Below are positions 8,627 through 17,190 of a stretch of DNA of 64,000 nt, piece after piece. Positions within the stretch are counted from its first letter, which is position 1. The number at the start of each line of letters is the position of its first letter. The notes under the pieces were generated by a model that was given only the letters and a program-made list of their open reading frames with translations, ran no database searches and was not told the origin of the DNA. Source of the stretch: Bradyrhizobium erythrophlei (lineage in GTDB: Bacteria > Pseudomonadota > Alphaproteobacteria > Rhizobiales > Xanthobacteraceae). The DNA is taken from NCBI RefSeq assembly GCF_900129505.1, contig NZ_LT670818.1, positions 7,225,001-7,289,000 on the forward strand. Direction: 5' to 3'. Both the position numbers and the translations under genes were made by a program.

Positions 8627-9700
8627 TCAGCTCGATGTTAGCGTTTCTTGCTCACTCCGGGAGGGACGCATGGACAATCGCGAGAACGGACAGGGTATTT
8701 CAGAGCCGTTCGTTAGTCCGCTAGGACGAAGCACGAGAACCAGCGCGAGCACAATGCCGAGCCCAATTTCTTGCGAATATCTCGGTAACCCAAGTATGTG
8801 GCTTTGGATCGTAACCCCAGCCTCGAACTTTCGCAGTATTTCAACAATTAAGGTAACGAATAGAGTGCCGATAACTGCTCCGCTCAAGCTCCCGGAGCCA
8901 CCGATGATCAGCATGGCCAGCGTAAGGAACGTAAGGTTGAGATAAAACACGTCGACAGAGATGACACCCAAGAAGTGCGCATATAAACCGCCCCCAAGGC
9001 CGACAAGAAATGCACTCAGTACGAAAGCACTCAGCCGGACGTGGACGACGTTTATAGCGACGGATTTTGCCGCGATCTCGTCGTCACGCGATGCCCGCAC
9101 CATAAGGCCCACCCGCGATTGCTGAAAGAGCGCGGCGCAAATGATTGCAAATGCGACATACGCGAAGAACACCCACGAATTTGCGACGGTTGGAATGCCA
9201 ATAATGGAGCTCGCACCGGCAGTCACCGAATCCCAGTTTGAATAGAGGCTGTTAACAGCGGCTAGAAATGCAAACGTAGCGATTGAGGCCGCGATGCCCG
9301 TGAGACGGATGATTGCTGCGCCAAATAGAGCCGCTATGACCGTGGCCAATAGGCCGCCACCTAAGACCGCAACGATAAAAGGATATTGGGTCTCGTTGAG
9401 AAATGCGGGAAGCCCCGTCAACATCAACTGTTTCCACGCGGGTGGTCCCGCGGCCCATCCTGCCGCATAGGCGCCAATGCACATGAAAGCGACTTGGCCG
9501 AATGAAAGGATGCCCGTATTTCCGACGAAAGTATAAACTCCGATGACGACTACCATACGAATAAGCATTTCGTTGATAGTCAATGTGACGCTCTCAGCGC
9601 CGCTAAACTGACCGAGCGCAACAACCACAGCGACGATGGCGATCAGTACGATGGGGCTCCAAATCGTTTCAAGCCGCCGTCGATGCGGTTCCATTGTCAT
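8627..9700 (-). CDS. Branched-chain amino acid-type ABC transporter permease (LivM family)
   Basis: The 357-residue polytopic membrane protein starts at an ATG preceded by AAAGGAGCACC. It shows LivM-type features: YTFVGNTGILSFGQVAFMCIGAYAAGW in the first third, then a series of hydrophobic helices. The conserved loop GLMVRASRDDEIAAKSVAINVVHVRLSAFVLSAFLVGLGGGLYAHFLG and LAMLIIGGSGSLSGAVIGTLFVT follow. With LivH it forms the channel of an importer for amino acids, urea or aromatic acids. It lies 9 bases after the LivH-like gene. The C-terminal 25 residues after LRPSGL are unusually long. Confidence 0.93.
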   Translation of the reverse strand: MTMEPHRRRLETIWSPIVLIAIVAVVVALGQFSGAESVTLTINEMLIRMVVVIGVYTFVGNTGILSFGQVAFMCIGAYAAGWAAGPPAWKQLMLTGLPAFLNETQYPFIVAVLGGGLLATVIAALFGAAIIRLTGIAASIATFAFLAAVNSLYSNWDSVTAGASSIIGIPTVANSWVFFAYVAFAIICAALFQQSRVGLMVRASRDDEIAAKSVAINVVHVRLSAFVLSAFLVGLGGGLYAHFLGVISVDVFYLNLTFLTLAMLIIGGSGSLSGAVIGTLFVTLIVEILRKFEAGVTIQSHILGLPRYSQEIGLGIVLALVLVLRPSGLTNGSEIPCPFSRLSMRPSRSEQETLTSS

Positions 9701-9709
9701 GGTGCTCCT

Positions 9710-10636
9710 TTAGACCCGTTCAGTGAACGCTCTTGTGGGAAACAGGCCAGTTGGTCGGACGATTAGGATCAGAATGACCAGCGTAAAAACAAACGCATCC
9801 CGAAAACTTCGCATCTCCCCTGGCAGATACGCCTGTAGCAAGGATGCGGCGAGGCCTACAGCCATGCCGCCCACAGCAGCGCCGACCAAGCTGCCCATTC
9901 CGCCGATCACCGTGCCAATAAAGGCGAACAGCATGAGTGGAACACCCATCTGAAACGTAAGGGTGCCGGTCTGTGCTACGAACAAAAGTGAGACGGCGAC
10001 AGCAAGTACGCCAGAGACGGCGAACGCAACGCTGATTACGTAGTTCGAGCGCACACCAAGATATTGCGCCATCCGAAAATCTTCTGCCGCGGCGCGCATT
10101 TGCACACCTAAGGGGGTTAAGCGCAAAATAGCCGTCAAAAGCAGCATCAAGATCATTGTCGCGCCGATCGTTACCAGCTGTAGCTTACCTACATGTAGAG
10201 CGCCGATATCGACCTGTTGGATGAGACTTGGCCAGAGATTGACGGACTTCTCGCGCGCTCCGTAAACTATCAAAAGCACGTTCTGAATCACGTAGCTGGC
10301 CGCAAAAGACGCGATCATCAAGGTTGGCGGCGAGGAACTTTTTAGATAGCGAAATAGAAGGAAATAGCAAAGGACAGCGAGTGCGATCACAATAGTACTC
10401 GTAGCGACGAGCATGAAGGGCAGCGGCCAACGCCCGATGAACATTTGCGCGGTGACATCGGCACTTGCTTGGAGTGGTGGAACGATGAGCGCATAAGCGC
10501 CGACCGATATAAAATCTCCATGCGCGAAGTTGATCAGCCGCAAGACCCCAAACAGAAGGCCTATGCCAAGAGCGGCAAGTGCATAAAGGCTGCCAAGACT
10601 AATGGCGTCGATGACATTTTGTAGGAACCCAATCAT
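9710..10636 (-). CDS. Branched-chain amino acid-type ABC transporter permease (LivH family)
   Basis: The 308-residue permease begins at the ATG at 10634-10636, which overlaps the LivF-like stop codon by four bases. The LivH pattern is clear: FLQNVIDAISLGSLYALAALGIGLLFGVLRLINFAHGD at the N-terminus, the EAA-like loop VQMRAAAEDFRMAQYLGVR, and LLFAFIGTVIGGMGSLVGAAVGGMAVGL near the end. About eight membrane segments can be seen. It forms the transmembrane pore with the LivM-like protein. Confidence 0.94.
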   Translation of the reverse strand: MIGFLQNVIDAISLGSLYALAALGIGLLFGVLRLINFAHGDFISVGAYALIVPPLQASADVTAQMFIGRWPLPFMLVATSTIVIALAVLCYFLLFRYLKSSSPPTLMIASFAASYVIQNVLLIVYGAREKSVNLWPSLIQQVDIGALHVGKLQLVTIGATMILMLLLTAILRLTPLGVQMRAAAEDFRMAQYLGVRSNYVISVAFAVSGVLAVAVSLLFVAQTGTLTFQMGVPLMLFAFIGTVIGGMGSLVGAAVGGMAVGLAASLLQAYLPGEMRSFRDAFVFTLVILILIVRPTGLFPTRAFTERV

Positions 10637-11385
10637 TGTTGTGCGCCCTCTTGCAGAGTCTCTTGGGGCTCATCGAAGCCGAAGTATGCGCTTTTTAAGG
10701 ATCGCCCGTCGGCTATGTCCGCAGGTCGGATGCATAACCGAATCACGCCGTTGCGCAGAACGTAAACGCGATCTGCTACTCTCATCACGCGTTCCGATGA
10801 TTGCTCATTGATAAGGAGCGTAACATTGTCGCGCCGGCGCATATCAAGCAAGATATCATAAACACGACCGATGATTTGCGGTGCGAGCCCCAACGATGGC
10901 TCATCGACGAGTATGATCCGGGGCCTAGTCATGAGCGCGCGGCAAATGACAAGCATTTGCTGCTCGCCGCCGGAAAGTTTTCCAGCTGGCTGCTTCAGCC
11001 GCTCTCGCAGCCTAGGGAAGAGCTCCAGCATGCGTTCGCGATCGGCATTTATGTTGGTTCGATCGCGCCGTTGGTAAGAACCGATGCGCAAGTTTTCATC
11101 GACCGACAACGTTGAAAATACATGCCGGCCCTCAGGAACGAACGAGAGGCCAAGGCGTGATATCGCTTCGGGTGCCTTTCCCATGAGCGCTACACCCGCA
11201 AAACGGATTGCTCCTAGGCGGGGCCGAACGCCGCCGGCTATAGCCTTGAGAATCGTCGATTTACCCGCGCCGTTTGGTCCGCATATGCAAACGATCTCGC
11301 CGTCCTCGACGTTAAGCGACACACCACGCAGCGCGCTAAGGCGGCCATAATTGACGTGGACATCATCAACCTCGATCAATGGCAT
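10633..11385 (-). CDS. ABC transporter ATP-binding protein (LivF family)
   Basis: The start at the ATG at 11383-11385 gives 250 residues; a GTG at 11397 is the alternative. The nucleotide-binding domain is complete: Walker A CGPNGAGKST, Q-loop FVPEGRHVFSTLSV, signature KLSGGEQQML, Walker B IILVDEPSLGLAP and switch NEQSSERVM. It is one of two ATPases in this importer and pairs with the LivG-like subunit. Its C-terminus overlaps the permease gene start, so the genes are tightly coupled. Confidence 0.94.
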   Translation of the reverse strand: MPLIEVDDVHVNYGRLSALRGVSLNVEDGEIVCICGPNGAGKSTILKAIAGGVRPRLGAIRFAGVALMGKAPEAISRLGLSFVPEGRHVFSTLSVDENLRIGSYQRRDRTNINADRERMLELFPRLRERLKQPAGKLSGGEQQMLVICRALMTRPRIILVDEPSLGLAPQIIGRVYDILLDMRRRDNVTLLINEQSSERVMRVADRVYVLRNGVIRLCIRPADIADGRSLKSAYFGFDEPQETLQEGAQQ

Positions 11386-11402
11386 AGCGCGTCCCACACA
11401 TT

Positions 11403-12146
11403 CTAAACGTAGTGTCCGAGATACGCTTCGATGACAGCCTCGTTCTGCTGAATTTCTTTCGGAGTCCCTTCAGCGATTGTTCGCCCACCATCAAGAACAT
11501 GGATGCGATGTGACACGCCCATGATGATACGCATGTTATGCTCGATCAAAAGCGCGCCGCAATTGAACGATTTGGGAATCCGTGAGATCAGTTGCATCAA
11601 TTCGTCGCACTCATGATCGGACATTCCCGCAGCGGGCTCATCCAGCAGGATAAATGCGGGTCGGGTCACAAGTGCGCGCGCAATACCTACTCGTCTTTCA
11701 TCCGTGTAAGCGAGGGTACCGGCGATCGCATCGGCCTTGTCGTCAATCGAGAGCCAAGCCATGGTCTCCATCGCGACGGAAGCTGCTTGCTTCCGAGCCA
11801 TTCCCATCGCAACGGCGGCGACCTCAACGTTCTGAAGCACGGTCATTCCTCGGAAGAGGCGACCGGCTTGGAAGGTTCGGCTAATCCCTGTTTTACGGAT
11901 GTGGTCAGGAGCTGACCCCACGACGTCAACGCCGCCGATAAGGATACTGCCTCCCGTGGGGATCTGGAACCCAGTGAGGCAGTTGACGAGCGTTGTTTTA
12001 CCGGCGCCGTTAGGCCCGATCAGCCCCAGGACCTCGTTGCGCTGCAGGCTGAGGCTGACATTCGAGACAGCCACCAAACCTCCAAAGCGCACCTCAAGGC
12101 CTGCTACGGACAACTCCCACAGATTATCCTTTGTCCTGCTTAGCAA
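11403..12146 (-). CDS. ABC transporter ATP-binding protein (LivG family)
   Basis: The open frame starts at a TTG at 12144-12146 (247 residues). No ATG gives a complete N-terminus, so the start is tentative. It has Walker A GLIGPNGAGKTT, the Q-loop region GISRTFQAGRLFRGMTV, Walker B FILLDEPAAGMS and the His switch LLIEHNMRIIMGVSHRIHVLDGG. The signature motif is unusual: where LivG proteins have LAYGQQRR this one has LAYTDERR, so the conserved Gly is Thr. The gene lies 17 bases upstream of the LivF-like gene. It should hydrolyse ATP together with LivF. Confidence 0.92.
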   Translation of the reverse strand: MLSRTKDNLWELSVAGLEVRFGGLVAVSNVSLSLQRNEVLGLIGPNGAGKTTLVNCLTGFQIPTGGSILIGGVDVVGSAPDHIRKTGISRTFQAGRLFRGMTVLQNVEVAAVAMGMARKQAASVAMETMAWLSIDDKADAIAGTLAYTDERRVGIARALVTRPAFILLDEPAAGMSDHECDELMQLISRIPKSFNCGALLIEHNMRIIMGVSHRIHVLDGGRTIAEGTPKEIQQNEAVIEAYLGHYV

Positions 12147-12219
12147 GATCGTTCACCCGCCCTGCTCATCGCGAACCTACCCGAGTCCGACGAGCGTGAT
12201 GCATAACGCCCTTTGTTGG

Positions 12220-13428
12220 TCATTTCTTCAAGCGATAGAGGACGTCGCTTGGGACGGCTTCGTCGATCCGCCAATCTTTGAGCACCTTCCCTTTGCCATC
12301 ATTGATTTCGACGATGAAATAGTTGGCCCGATCCTGCTCATGCAATTTTGCCGAAAAGGAGCGTGGACCAAGGATTGTTGGTTCGTCGCTAAGACTGTTC
12401 ATGACTGCGACAACTCTAGCGGCATCGAGTGTTCCCGCTTTCTCAACCGCCTTCTGCCACAGTTGGAGAAAAGCATAGATTGGAAAGGCATATTGTGTGA
12501 CGGGCGCTTCATTGAACTTTACCTTGTAGCGTTCGATGAGGGATTTCACCTCCGGACGCGGATCGTCGCCATAGACTGATGCCTGAACTGTCTCATAGAA
12601 ATTACTCAGGTTTGGCACCGAGTTGAGCCAGTATGTCCCGTCCATGCCGCTACCGTTCAGGATCGGCACATGAATGCCAGCGGCACGCATTTGACGGATG
12701 GCCGCCGGTCCGCCTGGTGTGATGGTACATAGCATCACCGCATCCAGTTTTCCGGCACTTATCGCGCTACGTATATGCGTGACTTGTGAGGCGATCGATG
12801 CGTCGGCGTTTTTGAACGTATCACGGTCGACGATTGTGCCGCCCAGCTTTGAGAACATCCAGTCAAAGCCAGCGCAAGTGGATTTATTATATTCAATGAA
12901 ATCATCGAGCAACACAAAGGCGTTGCGGACATTCTTCTCCTTGTACGCCCATTCCGCGATCGTAGCCCCCTGAACTTGGGCTGCGGCCGATGCAGAGAAA
13001 GAATATGGACCAACGCCGACGATGCCCGCTTTCGGATCCTCGGCGCATAGAAATACTGAGATCTTCCCAGCTTTTTGCGCTTGAAGAGCAGCGGGCGCAC
13101 CGAAGTCGTAATCGCAGGTGACAAAGACAAGGTCGGCACCCTCGCCGATGACCTCCTGCCCTGCCTTGGCACCTTCAGCGCGATCGCCTTTGGTATCGGC
13201 GAAAAGAGGCACGATTTTTCGACCAAGAATTCCGCCTTTAGCGTTGACGTCATCCATGAACACTTGTGCCATCTTGGTGCCGTCGCCATCGTAAGCGAGC
13301 CAAAATCCTGTCATCGCGACCGAAAAGCCAAATTTAATGGGAGGCTGCTCCTCGGCAATTGCATGAGACGTGGTCACGTAGGTAAGCAGGCCTAACCCGA
13401 GTATTCCAGCCCTCAGCCATCTCAGCAT
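12220..13428 (-). CDS. ABC transporter substrate-binding protein (type 1 periplasmic, Liv/urea type)
   Basis: The best start is the ATG at 13426-13428, preceded by GGAGACTAAA; upstream in-frame starts exist at 13440, 13449 and 13452. The 402-residue protein begins with a signal peptide (LRWLRAGILGLGLLTYV, then SHAIA). It continues with the peripla_BP_6 pattern: IKFGFSVAMTGFWLAYDGDGTKMAQVFMDDVNAKGGILGRKI, then DLVFVTCDYDFGAPAAL and DAVMLCTITPGGPAAIRQM. It binds the imported compound in the periplasm and begins the five-gene transporter operon. The ligand cannot be predicted; amino acids, amides and aromatic acids are all possible. Confidence 0.92.
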   Translation of the reverse strand: MLRWLRAGILGLGLLTYVTTSHAIAEEQPPIKFGFSVAMTGFWLAYDGDGTKMAQVFMDDVNAKGGILGRKIVPLFADTKGDRAEGAKAGQEVIGEGADLVFVTCDYDFGAPAALQAQKAGKISVFLCAEDPKAGIVGVGPYSFSASAAAQVQGATIAEWAYKEKNVRNAFVLLDDFIEYNKSTCAGFDWMFSKLGGTIVDRDTFKNADASIASQVTHIRSAISAGKLDAVMLCTITPGGPAAIRQMRAAGIHVPILNGSGMDGTYWLNSVPNLSNFYETVQASVYGDDPRPEVKSLIERYKVKFNEAPVTQYAFPIYAFLQLWQKAVEKAGTLDAARVVAVMNSLSDEPTILGPRSFSAKLHEQDRANYFIVEINDGKGKVLKDWRIDEAVPSDVLYRLKK

Positions 13429-13739
13429 TTTAGTCTCCATGCCATTCATCAACGCGAGAGTTATTCGCTTGTTCTAAGGCTTCACGCGCGAAATCTTTAG
13501 ACCCACTAAGCGAAAATGATTGGAGCCGATTAGCGTCATTAATAATGAACGGCCTGCTTCTGAAGGTGATTGCGTGGAGCGCAGGCAGATTTTGGACATT
13601 TTCTGCGCACTTGCGCATGACATGGTGCGACTCGTCGGAAAGATGGCCAGTGCGGCCTCTTTTGCGGCGACCGCGCCTGCGTGGCTTGTGCTGAGGTGCG
13701 CGAATGTCTCGTCAAAGATCGCGATTCTGGGTGCTCGGT
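13429..13739. other. Intergenic region with no recognisable gene
   Basis: This 310-base stretch separates the transporter operon from the IS91 remnant. Its first part must hold the promoter of the substrate-binding protein gene. No conserved promoter, terminator or coding sequence stands out. Open frames here look like chance or mobile-element debris. Confidence 0.4.
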
Positions 13740-14207
13740 TTATCTCGTGCCGCTGTGCAAGGCCGAGTGGGTCGTCTACGCAAAGCGGCCGTTCGGCGGG
13801 CCCGAGGCGGTGCTGGCCTATCTGTCGCGCTATACCCACCGCGTCGTCATCGCCAACAGCCGCCTGATCGCCTACGACCAGCAGCGTGTCACCTTCAAGT
13901 GGAAGGACTACCGCATCAAAGGGCGCGATCGATACAGAAGCATGAGGCTTGCCACCGACGAGTTCATCCGCCGTCTCCTCATCCACGTGTTGCCAAACGG
14001 CTTGCACCGCATCCGCCACTACGGCCTGTCGCTAAAGCCGCTTGCGCCGGCAACATCGCACGCGCCCGCGAGTTGCTCGCCGCCACAAAACCTCAGAGTA
14101 AATCCACCAGTTCCGTGGTCGATCCCGGCGATCCTCCTTGTCCATGCTGCGGCGGTTGCATGATTATCATCGAGGTCTTCGAGCGCGGTCGTACGCCCCG
14201 TCACTAA
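13740..14207 (+). pseudogene. IS91-family transposase, C-terminal fragment, frameshifted
   Basis: The segment encodes the diagnostic C-terminal half of IS91/IS801-type rolling-circle transposases: EWVVYAKRPFGGPEAVLAYLSRYTHRVVIAN, VTFKWKDYRIKGRDR and FIRRLLIHVLPNGLHRIRHYGL. After about 14030 the reading continues in another frame with ARARELLAATKPQSK and a CPCCGG Cys cluster, then CMIIIEVFERG, ending near 14207. The zinc-binding N-terminus is absent here, but a matching one lies on the opposite strand at 15750-15988. The copy is dead. The pieces sit in inverted relative orientation around 14.2-15.7 kb. Confidence 0.8.
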
Positions 14208-14265
14208 TGCGGCCGGCATCCGAAATCCTTCACAAAAAATGGAAATTCTAACCTCGTACCCGCGA

Positions 14266-14511
14266 TCACTTTGGCGCTGGTTTGGGAAGCGGCCTAAGCG
14301 CCATGATCGCTCCGCGCTCGACTTGAGTGACCTCTATGCGCAGTACCGGAAGCTCGATGGAGTCGCCGTCGTCCGGAATGCGGCGTGGCTGGTCGATCAC
14401 AAAGCCGCCCAGCGTCTTGTAAGTTGGAGTCGTAGGCTCTTGTAACGCGAAGATCTCGGCAACATGGTCGAGCGGTTCGACACCGGCGACCAGATAGCTT
14501 CGTCCGCCTCC
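14266..14511 (-). pseudogene. CorC/HlyC transporter-associated domain, fragment
   Basis: The roughly 80-residue stretch runs from GRSYLVAGVEPLDHVAEIFAL through TYKTLGGFVIDQPRRIPDDGDSIEL to LRIEVTQVERGAIMALRP. This is the C-terminal CorC_HlyC domain that follows CBS domains in hemolysin-related membrane proteins. The DUF21 membrane part and CBS domains are missing, and the upstream reading is unrelated. It is a leftover of a larger gene cut by the surrounding mobile elements. Confidence 0.65.
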
Positions 14512-14806
14512 CGTGTCAGCGCAGTCGTGGACGCCTAGGAGGCAGCATGCCCCCCGGTAAGTCGCCGGCGAGCGGTTCGACGACCGACTCGGCGCCAGAC
14601 TGGAGCGCCTGCCGCTGATTCTCCCCCAATCAAAACGCCAAACGCTTCCCAAACTGCATCAAAAGTGCGTCAGAGCCAAATTTGAACGCCGATTGACGGG
14701 CACCCATACTTCGAGAAAAGGATAAGAGCGAACCTGCTGGATATAAAGCGTCGGGCTCTTCGCCCGAAGGATCAGTGCTCGCGAATGTGGACAGAATCGA
14801 ACACCG

Positions 14807-15481
14807 CTACTTCAAGTATCGAAAATCCTCGACGAAGCTCGGCGCCCTTATTCCTTCTCTTAACTTCGGATCCGGGACAGGCTTGAGTTGCTCCAACCGC
14901 AGACCAATTGAGCCTGCCCACAGGTCAGTTTTAAGATCATCCGGCTCCTCATCCGGCAAACCGTCACTCACCTTAGCCGAGACTTCATTTAGCTTCATTC
15001 GGATAACCTTAGTCGCTTTCCACTCCTGGTCCGTTGGCTTACGCGCATAGTCCCACAAGCCCGGCGCCAATCGATCAACGAAGACGGGTAATGCCTCGCG
15101 CTTCACCTCTTCGCTACAAAGCTCGGCATTTCCGAACGCTATGACGGATCGAAAGTTAACGTTGTGGTTAAATGCAGCGCGCGAGAAAACGATACCGTCG
15201 AGATGCGTAACTGTGAAGCATACCGGGATTCCGCTTTGCTGCGCCTTCAGCATGCGACTGGCGGATGACCCATGCCAATACAAGTAATCATCAATGCGCC
15301 AATGGTTCGTGGGGGTGACATAGGGCGCTCCATCGATCACATAGCCAACCTGACAAACTATGCCGACGTCGATGATCGCATTGATAGTATCCCGGTCGTA
15401 TTTAGCCAACCAATGATACCGCTTTAGGCGCGTCCGTTCACTCGCTGGCTCTACATGAAGCGTATCTTTGTTGATCGTCAT
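14807..15481 (-). CDS. Pyridoxamine 5'-phosphate oxidase-family (FMN-binding split barrel) protein, copy 1
   Basis: I start at the ATG at 15479-15481 (224 residues), which has GGAG nine bases upstream and matches the start of its paralogue. A further ATG lies at 15517. The PPOX-like barrel shows RTRLKRYHWLAKYDRDTINAIID, GYVIDGAPYVTPTNHWRIDDYLYWHGSSASRML, CFTVTHLDGIVFSRAAFNHNVNFRSV and LAPGLWDYARKP. Such proteins bind FMN, F420 or heme; several are encoded next to MocR regulators. It is closely similar along its whole length to the protein at 39285-39962. It is flanked by IS91 fragments, so it may have been separated from an original operon. Confidence 0.88.
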   Translation of the reverse strand: MTINKDTLHVEPASERTRLKRYHWLAKYDRDTINAIIDVGIVCQVGYVIDGAPYVTPTNHWRIDDYLYWHGSSASRMLKAQQSGIPVCFTVTHLDGIVFSRAAFNHNVNFRSVIAFGNAELCSEEVKREALPVFVDRLAPGLWDYARKPTDQEWKATKVIRMKLNEVSAKVSDGLPDEEPDDLKTDLWAGSIGLRLEQLKPVPDPKLREGIRAPSFVEDFRYLK

Positions 15482-15749
15482 CGCGCTAAACTCCGGGGAA
15501 GTACATCGTTCGAGCATTCAGTTGAGTATTGGTTTGACGGGGGATTCCCGGCGCTTGGCGTCTTTTTTTGAAAGTTGGCAGGTCCATTATTGGTCCAGGT
15601 CGAGGGATCAACAGCCGCGCCACACCTCGAAGTATGCCTAATCCAAGCCAAGCTCCAAATCGTGTCGTATCGCCGAGCACTTATAGAGGTTACGACGTAA
15701 ACTTGCGCGAGCCATTGCGAAAAACTGGATGGAGCCAATTATCTTTTTT

Positions 15750-15988
15750 TGCGCCGCCGCGCCCTGGCACTTCGGGCAGTGCCGGTTGCGGCAGCTGTTG
15801 TAGGCGATCGTGGTGTGGGCGCAATCCTCGCAGCGCGCGACGTGTCCGCCCAGCGCCGCCGTGCGGCAGTTCTCGATGGCGCTCATCACCTTGAGTTGGA
15901 GCAGGCTCACGTGACCGCGGTTGGCATGACGCCACGCGGCCCCGTGGTCGCGGAAGACGTCGGCGACCTCCAGAGCTGGACGGGCCAT
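15750..15988 (-). pseudogene. IS91-family transposase, N-terminal zinc-binding fragment
   Basis: Reading from the ATG at 15988, the protein has LEVADVFRDHGAAWR, LKVMSAIENCRTAALGGHVARCEDC and AYNSCRNRHCPKCQ, the CxxC...CxxxCPxCQ zinc-binding head of IS91 transposases. Homology stops at about 15750, after CQGAAA. The continuation is unrelated. It is directly downstream of the integrase fragment at 15998, the usual order in this IS group. Confidence 0.8.
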
Positions 15989-15997
15989 GTGGGCCCG

Positions 15998-16129
15998 TTA
16001 GGCTGGCGGCTCGTTCTTCTTCGGCGCTGGTGGCGTGAGCCTGTCCAGCGGGCTCATGACCTCACGGATGATGTTGGTGGCCACTTGAGTGTAACGAGCC
16101 GTGGTGTCGAGCTTGGAATGCCCGAGGGG
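15998..16129 (-). pseudogene. IS91-associated tyrosine recombinase, C-terminal scrap
   Basis: The frame ends with PLGHSKLDTTARYTQVA followed by REVMSPLDRL. This is the C-terminal active-site helix of a tyrosine recombinase, with the LGHxxLxTTxxYT motif and the catalytic Tyr. Only about 43 residues remain. In complete elements such a recombinase gene precedes the IS91 transposase, as it does here. The rest was replaced at the junction near 16130. Confidence 0.75.
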
Positions 16130-16139
16130 GAACTGGCCA

Positions 16140-16657
16140 GGGCAGTGATCCCCGTTCAGGTTGATATTGGCTTTGGCGATCACGTCTATCCACCGCCGGA
16201 GCGTAGGATGTTCCCGTGCCTTCTGCCAAACCTTCCGGCGGCGAACATCCTCATGTATCCGCCCGAAACTGTGATCGCAGAGAAGTTCGAAGCGATGATC
16301 CGCTTCGAGACAGCGAATGGGCGGATCAAGGATTTTTACGACATTTGGGTCACGCTCCGCACATTTGGGTTCGAACTGCCCGAACTGGTGCAGGCCGTCG
16401 GCGGTACGCTCCGGTGCCGAGAGACTGCTATCCCGACCGAGATGCCCGTGGGATTGACCGAGGCGTTCGCAAAGATCGCCGTCGATCGTGGTCTGTGGAC
16501 GGGCTTTCTTCGTAGGAATCCACCGACTATTCAGCCGCCTCCTTTCCCAGAGCTTCAGGTGGAATTGCAACGGTTTCTGGGCCGTGTGATCGCCGGTCTC
16601 GCGGTGCCGGAAGGGGCCAAGGGCCGATGGGACCCAGATGGCGGGGCCTGGAGTTGA
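16140..16657 (+). pseudogene. AbiEii/AbiGii nucleotidyltransferase toxin, C-terminal fragment
   Basis: The segment encodes IPVQVDIGFGDHVYPPP, then YPPETVIAEKFEAMIRFE, GRIKDFYDIWVTLRTF and a C-terminal helix bundle ending near GRWDPDGGAWS. This is the AbiEii pattern, a nucleotidyltransferase toxin of type IV toxin-antitoxin/abortive infection systems, whose DxxD-type substrate loop and ETVIAEKF helix are conserved. The N-terminal nucleotidyltransferase core with the GS motif is missing, cut at the IS91 junction near 16135. No antitoxin gene is visible. Confidence 0.75.
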
Positions 16658-16689
16658 GGTGCCATTCGGCGTTTCCAACCAGGTCCGGT

Positions 16690-17190
16690 TCAGCGCGCGT
16701 TGGCAATGGATTGTACCAGCACTGCTGATCCGGCCGCGATCGCACCGCTCTGACGCGCTATCGCCATGTTGAGCTGCCGGACAGGGCGTTCATCGACTGT
16801 ATGGTGCAAGCTCACGCTCCCGTCGCCTTGGCCTACTCCCACAGCAACATCTGCGGCGATCGGAAGCCACATCTCCACGTTCGGATCGTTAAGGTCGGTG
16901 CGATCGTGCCTGGTGAGTTTCACAACCGGCCGACTACCGATGATGAAGCTTTTCTTGGGCTGCGTAATCCGCAGTATGGCGATGCCGCGCCGTTCGAGCA
17001 CGCGCATCACCTCCGCGCTGGGTTCTCCCAGTGTCTGAACTCTGACGTTGCGCAGTGTTCGAGCCTTGGCTTTGGGTGTCGCCAACGCTTCGATTTCGTC
17101 AAGCCGATGGGGTACGGCTTGGCGCAACTCGTCGAGTGTATAGATGCCGTGCATCTTGTTCTTGTCGCCCTTACCAAGCTGGCGCCGTAC
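16690..17190 (-). CDS. DUF4238-like hypothetical protein, probably 5'-truncated
   Basis: The frame ending at 16690 contains RGIAILRITQPKKSFIIGSRPVV followed by EMWLPIAADVAVG. That resembles the C-terminal half of DUF4238 proteins (SFIxGDxPV, then LPIxPDxxV). The frame's first residues (GNIVEAQLAH) instead belong to an integrase remnant, so the two parts are fused by a deletion. Whether anything is still made is unclear. The function of DUF4238 is unknown to me. Confidence 0.45.
   Translation of the reverse strand, partial: VRRQLGKGDKNKMHGIYTLDELRQAVPHRLDEIEALATPKAKARTLRNVRVQTLGEPSAEVMRVLERRGIAILRITQPKKSFIIGSRPVVKLTRHDRTDLNDPNVEMWLPIAADVAVGVGQGDGSVSLHHTVDERPVRQLNMAIARQSGAIAAGSAVLVQSIANAR

Noticed and set aside
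13474..14019. Reverse-strand frame of 181 codons
   Set aside because: It is antisense to the IS91 transposase fragment.
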